DNA of 64,000 nt from Cryobacterium psychrotolerans (GCF_900101115.1 NZ_FNFU01000003.1:25735-89734); one strand, 5' to 3'; positions 24,366-33,899 are shown, numbered from the stretch's first letter. A program made the numbers and translations. The notes: generated by a model not told the origin, from the sequence alone.

Positions 24366-27300
24366 ATGGCGCGGCCACAGTTGACCCTGACCGAGCTTGC
24401 CCGGGTGGGATTCGTCGAACTCGGCGTCGTCCGGGACCGGCTCGCGGAGGTCCTCTCCCTCGGCGGCCCGGATGGAGCCGAACTCCTGCCGCTGCTGGGC
24501 AGCACGGCGAGCCCGGATGCCGCCCTCGGCGCCCTGCTGGCCCTCCTGCGCCAGGCGCCGGGGGAGGTGCGCGCCCTGCTCAAGCATCCGGACGCAACCC
24601 TCCGCCTGCTGCGGGTGATCGGGGCGTCGAGCGGCCTGGCCGACTTCTTCCTCCGGCACCCCGATGAACTCGGCATACTCGCGGAGGCCCGGACGTCCCT
24701 CCCGGGCCTCGACGAGTTGTCCGCCGACCTCCTCGATTCCGTCGGCGCCCGCGACGGCTTCGCCACCCTGGTCGAGGATGCGGGGTGGGTGGCCCTGCGC
24801 GTGCGCTACCGCAGGCGGCTCGCGGAGCTGGCGGCATTCGACCTGGAGCAGGAAGACCCGGTCGCGGGCGTCGACGGTGTGGCGCGCACCCTGGCCGACC
24901 TCGCGGCGGCGGCCCTGGAGGCGTCGCTGGCCGTCGCCCGCAGCATGTGCTCGGGTGCCGTTGCCGCCCACGGTATCTTCCCGGTCGAGCAGGTGCGTGC
25001 GACGCGCCTGGCGGTCATCGGTATGGGAAAGGCCGGGGCGAACGAACTGAACTACGTCAGCGACGTGGACGTGATCTTCGTCGCCGAGGGCGACGAGGCA
25101 TCCGACCTCGACAGCGCGCGGGCGGTCGACATTGCCACCAGGCTGGCCATCCTGATGATGCGCGGCATTAATGAGTTCGCCGTCGAGCCGGAGCTCTGGG
25201 AGGTCGATCCGAACCTCCGGCCGGAGGGCAAGGACGGCGCCCTCGTTCGCTCGCTGGAGTCGCATCTGGCCTACTACGACCGGTGGGCGAAGAGCTGGGA
25301 GTTCCAGGCCCTGCTCAAGGCCAGGCCGCTTGCGGGCGACCACGACCTGGGCGCCCGGTACGTCGAGGCGGTCGGCCCGAAGGTGTGGACCAGCGCGAGC
25401 CGGGAGAACTTCGTCGAATCCGTCCAGCGGATGCGTGAGCGCGTGACGACGAATATTCCCGATGACGAAGTCGACGTGCAGCTCAAGCTCGGTCCCGGCG
25501 GTCTGCGCGACATCGAGTTCACCGTGCAGCTGCTCCAGCTGGTGCACGGCCAGGCCGACCCCGACGTGAGGCAGCCGGGAACCCTGCCCGCCCTGGTCGC
25601 CCTCGCGGAGGCGGGCTACGTCGGGCGCGCGGAGGCCGCCGAATTCGCGCAGGACTACCGCATGCTCAGGCTGATGGAACACCGGCTGCAGCTTGAGAAG
25701 CTGCGCCGCACCCACCTGGTGCCGCGCGATGAGGCGAGCCTGCGCATCCTGGCCCGCGCGACCGGGCTGGCCACGAGCGCCTCCCAACTGACGGCACGGT
25801 GGATGGACACCAAACAGCGCGTGCGCGGCCTGCACGAACGCCTGTTCTACCGCCCGCTGCTGTCCGCCGTCGCCGCGCTGCCGGCCGAGGGACGAGCCCT
25901 CACGAGCGCCCAGGCCGAGGCCAGGCTCGCCGCGATCGGCTTCCGCAACCCGAAGGGAGCCCTCGGCCACATCGCCGCGCTCACCGGCGGGGTGTCCCGC
26001 CGCGCGGCGATCCAGCGTCACCTGCTCCCGGTGATGCTGCAGTGGTTCTCGGAGGGCGCCGACCCCGACTACGGTCTGCTTGCCTTCCGGCGGCTGAGCG
26101 ACAACCTGGGCTCGACGTACTGGTTCCTCCGCATGCTGCGGGACTCGTCCGGCGCCGCACAGCGCCTGACCCACGTGCTGTCCGCGTCCCGGTTCGTCGG
26201 CGAGCTGCTCGAGAAGATCCCCGAGGCCGTCGCGTGGCTGGAACACGAAGACGATTTGCGGCCGCGACCGCTCGCTGCGTTGCAGGAGGAGGCGCGCGCC
26301 GTGCTCGCCAGGCATGAGAGCCCGGATGCCGCCGCGTCGATCCTGCGCACGGCCCGGCGCAGGGAGATGCTCCGGCTGGCGTTCTCGTCCGTCCTCGGCA
26401 AACTCACGATCGAGCAGCTCGCTGCCGGGCTGACCAACGTCAATGCCACCGTCATCCAGAGCGTGCTTGCCGCCATCCGCGGAACGGCACTGGGCGGCGC
26501 GGACGCAGCAGCCCCGCCGGACGGGATCGAATTCGCGGTCATCGGCATGGGGCGGTTCGGCGGCGCCGAACTGGGCTTCGGCTCGGATGCCGACGTCATG
26601 TATGTGTTCCGGGCGGGTACGCTGCAGGGCGAAGCCGCCCACGACCGCGCCAGGTTCATTGTGCGCGAACTCAACCGGCTCACCGAGGACAACCGCCTCC
26701 CGCTCGACCTGGACATCGGCCTGCGGCCGGAAGGCAAGAACGGCCCCGTGGCCCGCTCACTCGACTCCTACGAGGCGTACTACCGGCGCTGGTCTCTCAC
26801 CTGGGAGGCTCAGGCGCTGCTGCGGGGCAGGGGAGTGGCGGGGGACCCGGCGCTGCTTCGCGACTTCGAGGCGGTGGCGGACTCGGTGCGTTATCCGGTC
26901 GCGATCGCCGAGCAGGAGGTGCGCGAGGTCAAGCGCATCAAGGCGCGGGTCGAGAACGAACGCCTTCCCCAGGCGGCGGATCCGAACCGGCACCTCAAGC
27001 TCGGCCGGGGCTCGCTGAGCGACGTGGAGTGGTTCGTTCAGCTGCTCCAGTTGCAGCACGCAGCGGCCGTGCCCGGCCTGCGCACGACATCGACCCTGAG
27101 CGCGCTCCAGGCGGCCGTCGACGCCGACCTGGTCGCCGAGGCGGACGCGGCTACGCTCCGTGCCGCGTGGGAATTCGCCTCGCGCGCCCGCTCGGCCATC
27201 ACCCTCTGGACGAACCGCACCTCGGATGTGCTCCCCACCGACCGCGTTCAACTCGAGGGCATCGCCCGGATGATGGAGTATCCGCCGGGCTCCGCAAACG

Positions 27301-27401
27301 CGCTCGAGGAGGAATACCTCGCCGTCACCCGCCGGGCGCGCGCCGTGTTCGAGCGGCTCTTCTACGGCCCGGTGGAGCGCGCCGGGCCCACCACCGGCTG
27401 A
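24366..27401 (+). CDS. glnE: Bifunctional glutamine synthetase adenylyltransferase/deadenylyltransferase
   Basis: Switches GlnA1 off and on by adding or removing AMP from a tyrosine according to nitrogen status. The protein has 1011 residues with two nucleotidyltransferase domains: GMGKAGANELNYVSDVDVI near residue 218 (deadenylylase half) and GMGRFGGAELGFGSDADVM near residue 727 (adenylylase half). Each keeps its D-x-D metal site. Linker LKLGPGGLRDIEFTVQLLQ and its repeat LKLGRGSLSDVEWFVQLLQ are typical. Start ATG 24366 has strong AGGAGG sites upstream. It is cotranscribed with glnA2 and convergent with its target glnA1. Confidence 0.96.
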   Translation: MARPQLTLTELARVGFVELGVVRDRLAEVLSLGGPDGAELLPLLGSTASPDAALGALLALLRQAPGEVRALLKHPDATLRLLRVIGASSGLADFFLRHPDELGILAEARTSLPGLDELSADLLDSVGARDGFATLVEDAGWVALRVRYRRRLAELAAFDLEQEDPVAGVDGVARTLADLAAAALEASLAVARSMCSGAVAAHGIFPVEQVRATRLAVIGMGKAGANELNYVSDVDVIFVAEGDEASDLDSARAVDIATRLAILMMRGINEFAVEPELWEVDPNLRPEGKDGALVRSLESHLAYYDRWAKSWEFQALLKARPLAGDHDLGARYVEAVGPKVWTSASRENFVESVQRMRERVTTNIPDDEVDVQLKLGPGGLRDIEFTVQLLQLVHGQADPDVRQPGTLPALVALAEAGYVGRAEAAEFAQDYRMLRLMEHRLQLEKLRRTHLVPRDEASLRILARATGLATSASQLTARWMDTKQRVRGLHERLFYRPLLSAVAALPAEGRALTSAQAEARLAAIGFRNPKGALGHIAALTGGVSRRAAIQRHLLPVMLQWFSEGADPDYGLLAFRRLSDNLGSTYWFLRMLRDSSGAAQRLTHVLSASRFVGELLEKIPEAVAWLEHEDDLRPRPLAALQEEARAVLARHESPDAAASILRTARRREMLRLAFSSVLGKLTIEQLAAGLTNVNATVIQSVLAAIRGTALGGADAAAPPDGIEFAVIGMGRFGGAELGFGSDADVMYVFRAGTLQGEAAHDRARFIVRELNRLTEDNRLPLDLDIGLRPEGKNGPVARSLDSYEAYYRRWSLTWEAQALLRGRGVAGDPALLRDFEAVADSVRYPVAIAEQEVREVKRIKARVENERLPQAADPNRHLKLGRGSLSDVEWFVQLLQLQHAAAVPGLRTTSTLSALQAAVDADLVAEADAATLRAAWEFASRARSAITLWTNRTSDVLPTDRVQLEGIARMMEYPPGSANALEEEYLAVTRRARAVFERLFYGPVERAGPTTG

Positions 27402-27428
27402 CCCGCACGCTGGCCCGCGCAACGCGGC

Positions 27429-27458
27429 GGGGCCGCACCTCCGAAGAGATGCGGCCCC
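27429..27458. terminator. Hairpin between convergent glnE and glnA1
   Basis: A 9-bp perfect stem GGGGCCGCA/TGCGGCCCC with a 12-nt loop. There is no T tract, so termination would need Rho or other help. Confidence 0.5.
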
Positions 27459-27468
27459 GGCGGGAACG

Positions 27469-27516
27469 CGTGGTGTCAGGTGGCCGTGGTGTCAGGTGGC
27501 CGTGGTGTCAAGTGGC
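27469..27516. repeat. Three tandem 16-bp repeats ending at the glnA1 stop
   Basis: Three copies of CGTGGTGTCAGGTGGC (27469-27484, 27485-27500, 27501-27516), the last with one change. They end exactly where the glnA1 stop codon begins. The copy number may vary between strains by slippage. Confidence 0.9.
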
Positions 27517-28941
27517 TCAGACGCCGTAGTAGAGCTCGAACTCGAACGGGTGCGGACGCTGCGCGAGCGGCTTGATCTCGTTCTCGCGCTTGTAGCTGAT
27601 CCAGGTCTCGATCAGTTCGGGCGTGAACACGTTTCCGGCGAGCAGGAAGTCGTGGTCGGCCTCGAGCGCGTCCAGCGCGGCCTCGAGCGACGCGGGAAGC
27701 TGGGGGATGCTCTTGGCTTCTTCGGGCGGGAGCTCGTACAGGTCCTTGTCGACGGGCTCGTGCGGCTCGATGCGGTTCTTGATCCCGTCGAGGCCGGCCA
27801 TCAGCTGCGCAGCGAAGGCGAGGTACGGGTTGCTCGCGCCGTCCGGAACGCGGAACTCGATGCGTTTTGCCTTCGGGTTCGTGCCGGTGATCGGAATCCG
27901 GATGCACGCGGAGCGGTTACCGGCCGAGTAGACCAGGTTGACGGGAGCTTCGAAACCGGGGACCAGGCGACGGAACGAGTTCACGCTCGGGTTGGTGAAC
28001 GCGAGGACCGCGGGGGCATGCTTGAGCAGCCCGCCGATGTACCAGCGGGCGAGGTCGGAGAGACCGCCGTAGCCGGCCTCGTCGTAGAACAGCGGCTGGC
28101 CGTCGGCCCAGAGGGACTGGTGCGTGTGCATCCCGGAGCCGTTGTCGCCGAACAGGGGCTTCGGCATGAAGGTGGCGGTCTTGCCCCAGTCGTGAGCGGT
28201 GTTCTTGACGATGTACTTGAACTTCAGGATGTCGTCGGCCGCGTGCACCATGGTGTCGAAGCGGTAGTTGATCTCGCCCTGGCCGCCCGTGCCCACCTCG
28301 TGGTGGCTGCGCTCGAGGATGAGGCCGGCGTCGATCAGTTTGAGGCAGATGTCGTCGCGCAGGTCGGCGTGCTGGTCGACCGGGCTCACCGGGAAGTAGC
28401 CGCCCTTGAACGGGGTCTTGTTGGCGAGGTTGCCGCCCTCTTCCTGCTTGCCGGAGTTCCAGGCGCCCTCGCTGGAGTCGACGGAGTAGAAGCTGGAGTG
28501 CTGGTTCACTTCGTAGCGCACGTCGTCGAAGATGTAGAACTCGGCCTCGGGAGCGAAGAACGCGGTGTCGGCGATGCCGGTGGAGGCCAGGTACTTCTCG
28601 GCCTTCTTGGCGACCTGGCGCGGGTCCTTCGAGTAGATCTCGCCGTTGCGCGGATTATAGATGTCGAAGAGCATGATGAGGGTGCGCTCGGCGCGGAAAG
28701 CGTCGATGTAGGCGGTGGTGACGTCGGGGATGAGCTGCATGTCCGACTCGTGGATCGACGCGAAACCGCGGATCGACGAACCATCGAACATCTGGCCGAC
28801 CGTGAAGAAGTCTTCATCCACCGTCGAGGCCGGGATGTTGAAGTGCTGCTGCACACCGGGCAGGTCGGTGAAGCGGATGTCAAGGAACTTGACGTCCGTT
28901 TCCTTGATGAATTTGAGCACTTCTGAGGAATCGCGGAACAT
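27517..28941 (-). CDS. glnA: Glutamine synthetase type I
   Basis: The main ammonia-assimilating enzyme, a dodecamer making glutamine from glutamate, ammonia and ATP. The protein has 474 residues. Motifs: [65 protein letters not shown] and the adenylylation-site loop [11 protein letters not shown] with its Tyr, the target of GlnE. Start ATG 28941-28939 has GGAG 9 nt before it, preferred over a codon 15 bp upstream. A TAATCT -10 and a four-part GlnR box lie upstream. Equivalent to M. tuberculosis GlnA1 (Rv2220). Confidence 0.97.
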   Translation of the reverse strand: MFRDSSEVLKFIKETDVKFLDIRFTDLPGVQQHFNIPASTVDEDFFTVGQMFDGSSIRGFASIHESDMQLIPDVTTAYIDAFRAERTLIMLFDIYNPRNGEIYSKDPRQVAKKAEKYLASTGIADTAFFAPEAEFYIFDDVRYEVNQHSSFYSVDSSEGAWNSGKQEEGGNLANKTPFKGGYFPVSPVDQHADLRDDICLKLIDAGLILERSHHEVGTGGQGEINYRFDTMVHAADDILKFKYIVKNTAHDWGKTATFMPKPLFGDNGSGMHTHQSLWADGQPLFYDEAGYGGLSDLARWYIGGLLKHAPAVLAFTNPSVNSFRRLVPGFEAPVNLVYSAGNRSACIRIPITGTNPKAKRIEFRVPDGASNPYLAFAAQLMAGLDGIKNRIEPHEPVDKDLYELPPEEAKSIPQLPASLEAALDALEADHDFLLAGNVFTPELIETWISYKRENEIKPLAQRPHPFEFELYYGV

Positions 28942-29000
28942 GCGGATTAACTCCAATGGGCGTGGATCTGGGACAGAGGTCGGTCGGTACGACTTCCCCG

Positions 29001-29006
29001 AGATTA
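29001..29006 (-). promoter_or_regulatory. glnA: -10 box TAATCT of glnA1
   Basis: TAATCT on the minus strand, 60 nt before ATG 28941. No recognisable -35; the GlnR box begins 11 bp upstream, consistent with activator-dependent initiation. Confidence 0.5.
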
Positions 29007-29016
29007 GTCTGGCGGC

Positions 29017-29054
29017 GTTACCCGAGGGTGACGCTTATGTTTCACACATGTTAC
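29017..29054 (-). promoter_or_regulatory. Four-part GlnR-type box upstream of glnA1
   Basis: On the minus strand: GTAAC-N6-GAAAC-N6-GTCAC-N6-GTAAC, all spacers exactly 6 nt. The Streptomyces GlnR consensus is gTnAC-n6-GaAAC-n6-GtnAC-n6-GaAAc; only the last element deviates (GTAAC for GaAAC). It lies just upstream of the glnA1 -10. Confidence 0.8.
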
Positions 29055-29082
29055 GCCGGAGCCAGCTCGGTAGACTGATCGA

Positions 29083-29523
29083 GTGCCGGAACCGAGATCG
29101 AAATCCATACCCTTTGGCCAGCTCGCACCGAGCACATGGCCGGGCGAGCGGCTTGGTCTTCCCCGATCCGGGCCCCGATCGGTGGCCCGCGCCGGGCGAC
29201 GGATCGCTGCCCTCGCGATCGACTGGGCGCTGGCCTATGCGGCATCGGCCCTGTTCTTCTCCCGGGACGGTTTCGTGAACGGCATCGCGACCACGGCCAT
29301 CTTCGTCGCGTTGCAGATCGTGTTCATTCCGACGATCGGCGGCAGCATCGGACACCGCCTGGTCGGGCTGTACGTCGTGCCGCTCACCGGCGGCTGGGTG
29401 GGGCCCTGGCGGCCGATCGTGCGCTCGATCCTGCTCGGCCTGGTCATTCCGGCGCTCGTCTGGGACTCAGACCAGCGCGGCTTCCACGACAAGGTAGCCG
29501 GAACCGTTCTCGTCCGAGGCTGA
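29083..29523 (+). CDS. RDD-family membrane protein
   Basis: 146 residues with three hydrophobic helices. RDD features: ARAGRRIAALAIDWALAYAA for the first helix (R..D), GSIGHRLVGL, and the final RGFHDKVAGT. The family function is unknown. GTG 29083 lies 6 nt after TAGACT (29071-29076), so it is probably leaderless. It is divergent from glnA1, and the GlnR box lies between the two, so nitrogen control of this gene is possible. It ends before a bidirectional terminator shared with DUF4191. Confidence 0.88.
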   Translation: MPEPRSKSIPFGQLAPSTWPGERLGLPRSGPRSVARAGRRIAALAIDWALAYAASALFFSRDGFVNGIATTAIFVALQIVFIPTIGGSIGHRLVGLYVVPLTGGWVGPWRPIVRSILLGLVIPALVWDSDQRGFHDKVAGTVLVRG

Positions 29524-29586
29524 CCTCGAGTCGGCGGAACGTCGAGCCTGGTCCCGGGCCTGCACCCGCGTGGGTCCGGGCATGAA

Positions 29587-29613
29587 AACGCCCGGCCCGA
29601 CGGGCCGGGCGTT
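29587..29613. terminator. Bidirectional terminator between the RDD and DUF4191 genes
   Basis: A 12-bp perfect stem (29587-29598 with 29602-29613), 3-nt loop GAC, with A's on one side and TT on the other; shared by two convergent genes. Confidence 0.8.
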
Positions 29614-29628
29614 CCGGTTCGGCTGCGG

Positions 29629-30333
29629 CTACGCGCGCTTCGGGCGCGCCTTCGCCGGGTCGACGCCCTTGGGGATGGGCAGCTTCCTGGCCATGGAGTT
29701 CAAACGGTTGTTGACGGCCAGGACTTCAGCCTTCGTGAGCGTCGGTTTGATCTTTGTCAGGCGGCGCGCCAGTTTGTGCAGGGGGACCGCGTCCTCGTCC
29801 GGACCGACCGAAATGACGGTGACGGCGATGCTGCCGCCGAGCCGGGACACCATGCGGCGCTCGTCGTCCAGCATGCGCGCGGTGCGGGTGCGAGGTCCCT
29901 CGCTGATCAGCACGACACCGCCGCGGCCGACGGCGCGGTAGATGGCGTCCTGGGTCTTGCCGTTCACGGCGACCGGCATTTCGCTGCCGACCCAGCCGCG
30001 CTTGAGCGAACTGCGAAGCACCGCGCCGACGGCTCCCGGCTGGCCCTCGATCTGGGAGTACGCGGCCTTCTCGGCACGGCGACCGAGGATGATCATCATC
30101 GCGAGCACGCCGCCGAGCACGCCGGCGACGGCCCACAGGGCGATGGTCCAGCCGCCGCCCGAGGTGAGCAGGGCGAATCCGATGCTCACCACGACGGGGA
30201 TCAGGAAGCCCAGGATCATGAACAGGACGATGTTCGAGTCGTAGCGCCTCGTCATCTGGAAGACCTGCCACATTTGCTTTATGCGGCCGGGTTCTTTCGG
30301 GGGACGGGGGGTCTTGTCCTTGCTGCGTGCCAT
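29629..30333 (-). CDS. DUF4191 membrane protein
   Basis: 234 residues with two transmembrane helices near residues 35-80 (NIVLFMILGFLIPVVVSIGF, then IALWAVAGVLGGVLAMMIIL) and a soluble C-terminal domain with GRRAEKAAYSQIEGQPGA. It matches DUF4191, whose M. tuberculosis member Rv2219 also lies between glnA1 and lipA. Function unknown; a link to lipoate or nitrogen metabolism is only positional. TAGTCT is 7 nt before ATG 30333-30331 without a Shine-Dalgarno, so it is probably leaderless. Confidence 0.9.
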   Translation of the reverse strand: MARSKDKTPRPPKEPGRIKQMWQVFQMTRRYDSNIVLFMILGFLIPVVVSIGFALLTSGGGWTIALWAVAGVLGGVLAMMIILGRRAEKAAYSQIEGQPGAVGAVLRSSLKRGWVGSEMPVAVNGKTQDAIYRAVGRGGVVLISEGPRTRTARMLDDERRMVSRLGGSIAVTVISVGPDEDAVPLHKLARRLTKIKPTLTKAEVLAVNNRLNSMARKLPIPKGVDPAKARPKRA

Positions 30334-30381
30334 GAGTCTAAGACTACCCAGTCAGCCGAATACCGCGTGACCGAAAAGGGC

Positions 30382-31371
30382 TCACGACACGGCCTGCGCG
30401 AAGCCGAGCGTGGCATCCGCAAGATGCCGCAGATGGTCGGGCACGTCGCGGCCGCTCTTCTGCATGGACTGGGCCCACAGGCGGCCGGCCCGGTAGGACG
30501 ACCGCACGAGCGGCCCGGACAGCACGCCGAGGAATCCGATCGCCTCGGCTTCCTCCTTGAGCTCGACGAACTCCTCCGGCTTCACCCAGCGCGCCACCGG
30601 CAGGTGGCGGGCGCTGGGGCGCAGGTACTGGGTGATTGTGATGATGTCGGTGCCGGCATCGTGGAGGTCCTGGAGGGCCTGGCTGACCTCCGCCCGCTCC
30701 TCGCCCATGCCGAGGATCAGGTTCGACTTGGTGATCAGGCCGGCGTTCCGCCCCTGCGTGAGCACGTCGAGGGACCGGTCATACCGGAATGCCGGGCGGA
30801 CGCGCTTGAAGATGCGCGGCACGGTCTCGACGTTATGCGCGAACACCTCGGGCCGGGCCGAGAAGACCTCGCCGAGGTGGTCCGGATTGCCGGAGAAGTC
30901 CGGCACCAGGATTTCCACGCCCGTGCCCGGGCTCTGCCGGTGGATTTCGCGGATCGTTTCGGCGTAGATCCACGAGCCCTCGTCGGGCTGGTCGTCGCGG
31001 GCCACGCCGGTGACGGTGGCGTACCGCAGTTGCATCTTGACGACGGATTCCGCGACGCGGCGCGGTTCGTCGCGGTCGTAGTCGGCCGGTTTGCCGGTGT
31101 CGATCATGCAGAAGTCGCAGCGCCTGGTGCACTGCGAGCCGCCGATCAGGAATGTCGCCTCGCGGTCTTCCCAGCACTCGTAGATGTTCGGGCAGCCCGC
31201 CTCCTGGCAGACCGTGTGCAGGTCCTCGCTCTTCACAAGGCTCTGCATCTTCTGGTATTCGGGCCCCATTTTGGCCTTGATCTTGATCCACTCGGGCTTG
31301 CGCTCGATCGGTGTCTCGGCGTTGCGGATCTCCAGGCGGAGCATCTTCCGGCCGTCGGGTGCGGCGCTCAC
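30382..31371 (-). CDS. lipA: Lipoyl synthase
   Basis: Radical SAM enzyme that inserts two sulfurs into octanoyl groups to make lipoyl arms for E2 and GcvH. The protein has 329 residues. Two iron-sulfur sites: auxiliary cluster C-x4-C-x5-C ([13 protein letters not shown]) and radical SAM C-x3-C-x2-C (CTRRCDFC); the C-terminal RSSYRAG serine ligand is present. Start GTG 31371-31369 overlaps the lipB stop as GTGA, so lipB and lipA are translationally coupled; longer upstream readings lie inside lipB. It serves the E2 encoded next door. Confidence 0.96.
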   Translation of the reverse strand: MSAAPDGRKMLRLEIRNAETPIERKPEWIKIKAKMGPEYQKMQSLVKSEDLHTVCQEAGCPNIYECWEDREATFLIGGSQCTRRCDFCMIDTGKPADYDRDEPRRVAESVVKMQLRYATVTGVARDDQPDEGSWIYAETIREIHRQSPGTGVEILVPDFSGNPDHLGEVFSARPEVFAHNVETVPRIFKRVRPAFRYDRSLDVLTQGRNAGLITKSNLILGMGEERAEVSQALQDLHDAGTDIITITQYLRPSARHLPVARWVKPEEFVELKEEAEAIGFLGVLSGPLVRSSYRAGRLWAQSMQKSGRDVPDHLRHLADATLGFAQAVS

Positions 31372-32039
31372 GCGGTCACCGCCACGTCGCTCGTCACGAT
31401 GTCCATCACGTTGCTCATCGCGTCGTTTTGGAATCGGGCGCGGACGGGTTCGATGAGTTCGGACGTGTCCACCTCGCGGCCGAGCACGCGCGACATGGTC
31501 GTCACGCCGGCATCCTTGATCCCGCAGGGGACGATCCGGCTGTACGGTTCGAGCGAATTGCTGCAATTGAGGGCGAAGCCGTGCATGGTCACGCCTTCGG
31601 CAACCCGGATGCCGATGGCCGCGATCTTGTCTTCCCGGCCGGCCGGGCCGACCCAGACCCCCGAGCGGCCGGGGACGCGGACTCCCTCGATGCCGAAGCC
31701 GGCGAGCACGTCGATGAGGATCCCCTCGAGGCCGCGCACGTAGCCGACGACGTCGACGGGCTCGGCGAGGTGCAGAATCGGATACCCGACCAGCTGTCCC
31801 GGCCCGTGCCAGGTGATCTTGCCGCCCCGGTCCACATCGATGACCGGCGTTCCGTCGGTGGGACGGTCCTCCGGATCGGTGCGTTTGCCGGCGGTGTACA
31901 CGGCGGGGTGTTCCAGCAGGATGACGGTGTCGGGTCTCTCACCGGAGACGACCGAACGGTGGACTGCGCGTTGGAGCTCAAGGCCCTCAACATACGGCAC
32001 GGAGTTGGCGCTTAGCCCCGCGACGACAAAGTCGAGCAT
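31368..32039 (-). CDS. lipB: Octanoyl-[ACP]:protein transferase
   Basis: Transfers octanoyl from ACP to lipoyl domains before LipA acts. The protein has 223 residues. Active-site Lys is in [12 protein letters not shown] and the nucleophile Cys in [29 protein letters not shown] is the family core. TAGACT (32052-32047, minus) is 7 nt before ATG 32039, giving a leaderless start. It overlaps lipA by 4 bp. Confidence 0.95.
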   Translation of the reverse strand: MLDFVVAGLSANSVPYVEGLELQRAVHRSVVSGERPDTVILLEHPAVYTAGKRTDPEDRPTDGTPVIDVDRGGKITWHGPGQLVGYPILHLAEPVDVVGYVRGLEGILIDVLAGFGIEGVRVPGRSGVWVGPAGREDKIAAIGIRVAEGVTMHGFALNCSNSLEPYSRIVPCGIKDAGVTTMSRVLGREVDTSELIEPVRARFQNDAMSNVMDIVTSDVAVTA

Positions 32040-32046
32040 GGGGTCC

Positions 32047-32056
32047 AGTCTAGGGT
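32047..32056. promoter_or_regulatory. Interlocked divergent -10 boxes of lipB and the pseudokinase gene
   Basis: On minus, TAGACT (32052-32047) serves lipB. On plus, TAGGGT (32051-32056) shares two bases with it and would start transcription about 16 nt before ATG 32079. Confidence 0.4.
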
Positions 32057-32078
32057 CTGGGCCCCTCCTCCACCGTCG

Positions 32079-33827
32079 ATGGCCGAAGCGTCGTCCCCCG
32101 GAGTCCGTGGTGGAGACCGGCGCTCACCGCCCCGGCGCGACACTGGCCTGGTGGGAAGACGCGCACACCGGGCTGCGGCGCCGGGGGACACCCCGGGCAC
32201 GCAGCCCGACGACCCGGTCGGCGGCGGTCCCGGTGAGTTCCCGCACGTGTCGATGATCGCCGGCTACCGGGTGGTGCGCCGCCTCGGGTCGGGCCGACGG
32301 GCCGTCGTCTACCTCGGGCATGCCGGCCCGGGCGCGAGGCGGCCCACGGGCGAGGGAGCCGGCCGTGCGGTCGTCGTGGCGCTGAAGGTCTTCGGCCCGG
32401 AGGCGGATCCTGCGTCGGTCGAACGTGAGATCCGTGCGCTGTCGCGGTGTCCCGCGGGGCTGTTGCCCGCGCTGCTGGACGTTGCGACCCTTCCCGACGG
32501 ACGGGTCTGCCTGGTGCTGGAACGCCTGGCCGGGACGTCTCTCAGCCGGCACCTGGCCTGCGTCGACACGATCGGGCCGGGGGAGGCCGTCACAATCCTC
32601 GCCCCGGTCGTCACGGCACTCTCGGCGCTGCATGCGGCCGGCTACGCGCATGATGGCCTCAGCCAGGCCTCGGTGCTCTTCGACGCGAGCGGACGCCCGG
32701 TCCTCGCCGGACTCGGCGGCCTCCGCGACCTGCCGCCGGCCGGAAGACCGCGGATCCCGGCGCTCCGCGCCAATTATCTGCGGCTGGGCATGCTGGTTCG
32801 CGGGGTGTTCGACTGTCTCGACGCCGAGGATCCAGCCTCGCCTGCGGCCGGGCAGCTGGCTTCGTGGTTCGAGGACGCGGCTCGCGCGGCGCCGTTCCAG
32901 CCGTGCCTCGACGGTTTGGAGCGCCGCCTCTTCGACTGGGCCGCCGCGACGCCCGTGCGCCGGCCGGGCCCGGGCGAGGCGCGGCCGGGCCGGGGGCCTG
33001 GGGTTTGGCCGGGGGTCGGACCGGGACCACGCGGTCCCGGTGTGGGGCAGCGGGCCCCTGTCCCGCCGGAGGTGAGGCCGCTGCCGGCGTGGCTTCGGCT
33101 CCTCCATCTCCCGCCGGAGCTGGTCACGGCGCTGGGCACCGCGCTGCGCACGACCCTGGGCACCGCGCTGGCGGGGCATCCGGTGGGACGCGGGCTCTCT
33201 CGGCTGCGTGACCGGGTGAGGCTGCGTCGGCGCCCGCTGTCGCTGGCGGCCGTCGTGGCGGCGGGGTTGGTCCTGCTGGCGCTCGGGTTGTTGCCCGCCC
33301 CGTCCGGCACGGATTCCTCCGGCACGTCGGCGACCGGCGTGGCCGGGGTAGACGTGGATTCCACGACGGCCGACCCCGAGGGGAGAGGCCGTTTCGACGC
33401 GCCGGATGCCACCGCGCCGGATGCCACCGCGCCGGATGCTGCAGCGCTGGCCGGTGACGACCCGGTGCAGGCTGTTCCGGTGCTGCTCCGGCTGCGCGCC
33501 GGCTGCCTCGCCCGGGCATCCGTCGTCTGCCTTGACGGCGTCGACCAGCCCGGGTCGGCGGTCGTGGCAGCGGACACGTACGCCGCGAGGACCGCCCAGC
33601 AAGGCGGAGGCGCGGCGGACCCACAAGCCTTCGACGGCTACACGGCGAGCATGGTGGAGCGCATCGGCAACTCGGCGCTCGTCGCACTGGCCCCGCCAAC
33701 CGAACCGGCCCCGCCCGCCGACCCGGCCCCGCCCGCCGACCCATCGGGGCCACAAGGCCGGCCGGCCTCGGTGCTTGCGGTCAAGGGGGAGGGCGGCTGG
33801 CTCTTGCGCGAGATCTTCGACTACTAG
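32079..33827 (+). CDS. Membrane-anchored protein kinase-like protein, likely pseudokinase
   Basis: 582 residues: proline-rich N-terminus, a Ser/Thr-kinase-fold domain (about 60-290), a Gly/Pro linker, one transmembrane helix (about 386-406) and an extracytoplasmic domain with (APDAT)-type and PPADPA repeats. ATP-side features remain: glycine loop [12 protein letters not shown], Lys103 in VALK and Glu117. The catalytic loop reads HDGLSQAS, without the HRD aspartate, Lys and Asn, and the DFG motif is GLG. Phosphotransfer is therefore unlikely; a binding or scaffolding role is more plausible. The start is uncertain: M59 (32253) also fits the domain. GC-rich codon use is more extreme than neighbours. 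Confidence 0.8.
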   Translation: MAEASSPGVRGGDRRSPPRRDTGLVGRRAHRAAAPGDTPGTQPDDPVGGGPGEFPHVSMIAGYRVVRRLGSGRRAVVYLGHAGPGARRPTGEGAGRAVVVALKVFGPEADPASVEREIRALSRCPAGLLPALLDVATLPDGRVCLVLERLAGTSLSRHLACVDTIGPGEAVTILAPVVTALSALHAAGYAHDGLSQASVLFDASGRPVLAGLGGLRDLPPAGRPRIPALRANYLRLGMLVRGVFDCLDAEDPASPAAGQLASWFEDAARAAPFQPCLDGLERRLFDWAAATPVRRPGPGEARPGRGPGVWPGVGPGPRGPGVGQRAPVPPEVRPLPAWLRLLHLPPELVTALGTALRTTLGTALAGHPVGRGLSRLRDRVRLRRRPLSLAAVVAAGLVLLALGLLPAPSGTDSSGTSATGVAGVDVDSTTADPEGRGRFDAPDATAPDATAPDAAALAGDDPVQAVPVLLRLRAGCLARASVVCLDGVDQPGSAVVAADTYAARTAQQGGGAADPQAFDGYTASMVERIGNSALVALAPPTEPAPPADPAPPADPSGPQGRPASVLAVKGEGGWLLREIFDY

Positions 33828-33842
33828 CTGCAGCTCGAGCCG

Positions 33843-33899
33843 TGAGGGGTCGCATATCGACCTTCGTTTGCCTCAGGAAGGTCGATATGCGACCCCTCA
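33843..33899. repeat. Perfect 23-bp inverted repeat, intergenic
   Basis: Left arm 33843-33865 and right arm 33877-33899 are exact reverse complements, separated by 11 nt. Each arm holds a smaller near-palindrome, GGTCGCATATCGACC. No T tract follows, so it is not simply a terminator; a separate terminator lies 7 bp further on. Confidence 0.9.

Noticed and set aside
22974..26642. A 1222-codon open frame on the minus strand
   Set aside because: It is antisense to glnA2 and glnE, whose motifs are complete; long antisense frames are common in very GC-rich DNA.
33400..33450. Short tandem repeat (GCGCCGGATGCCACC) as a possible CRISPR-like or mobile element
   Set aside because: It is an in-frame APDAT-type amino-acid repeat within the pseudokinase; no spacers or cas genes.
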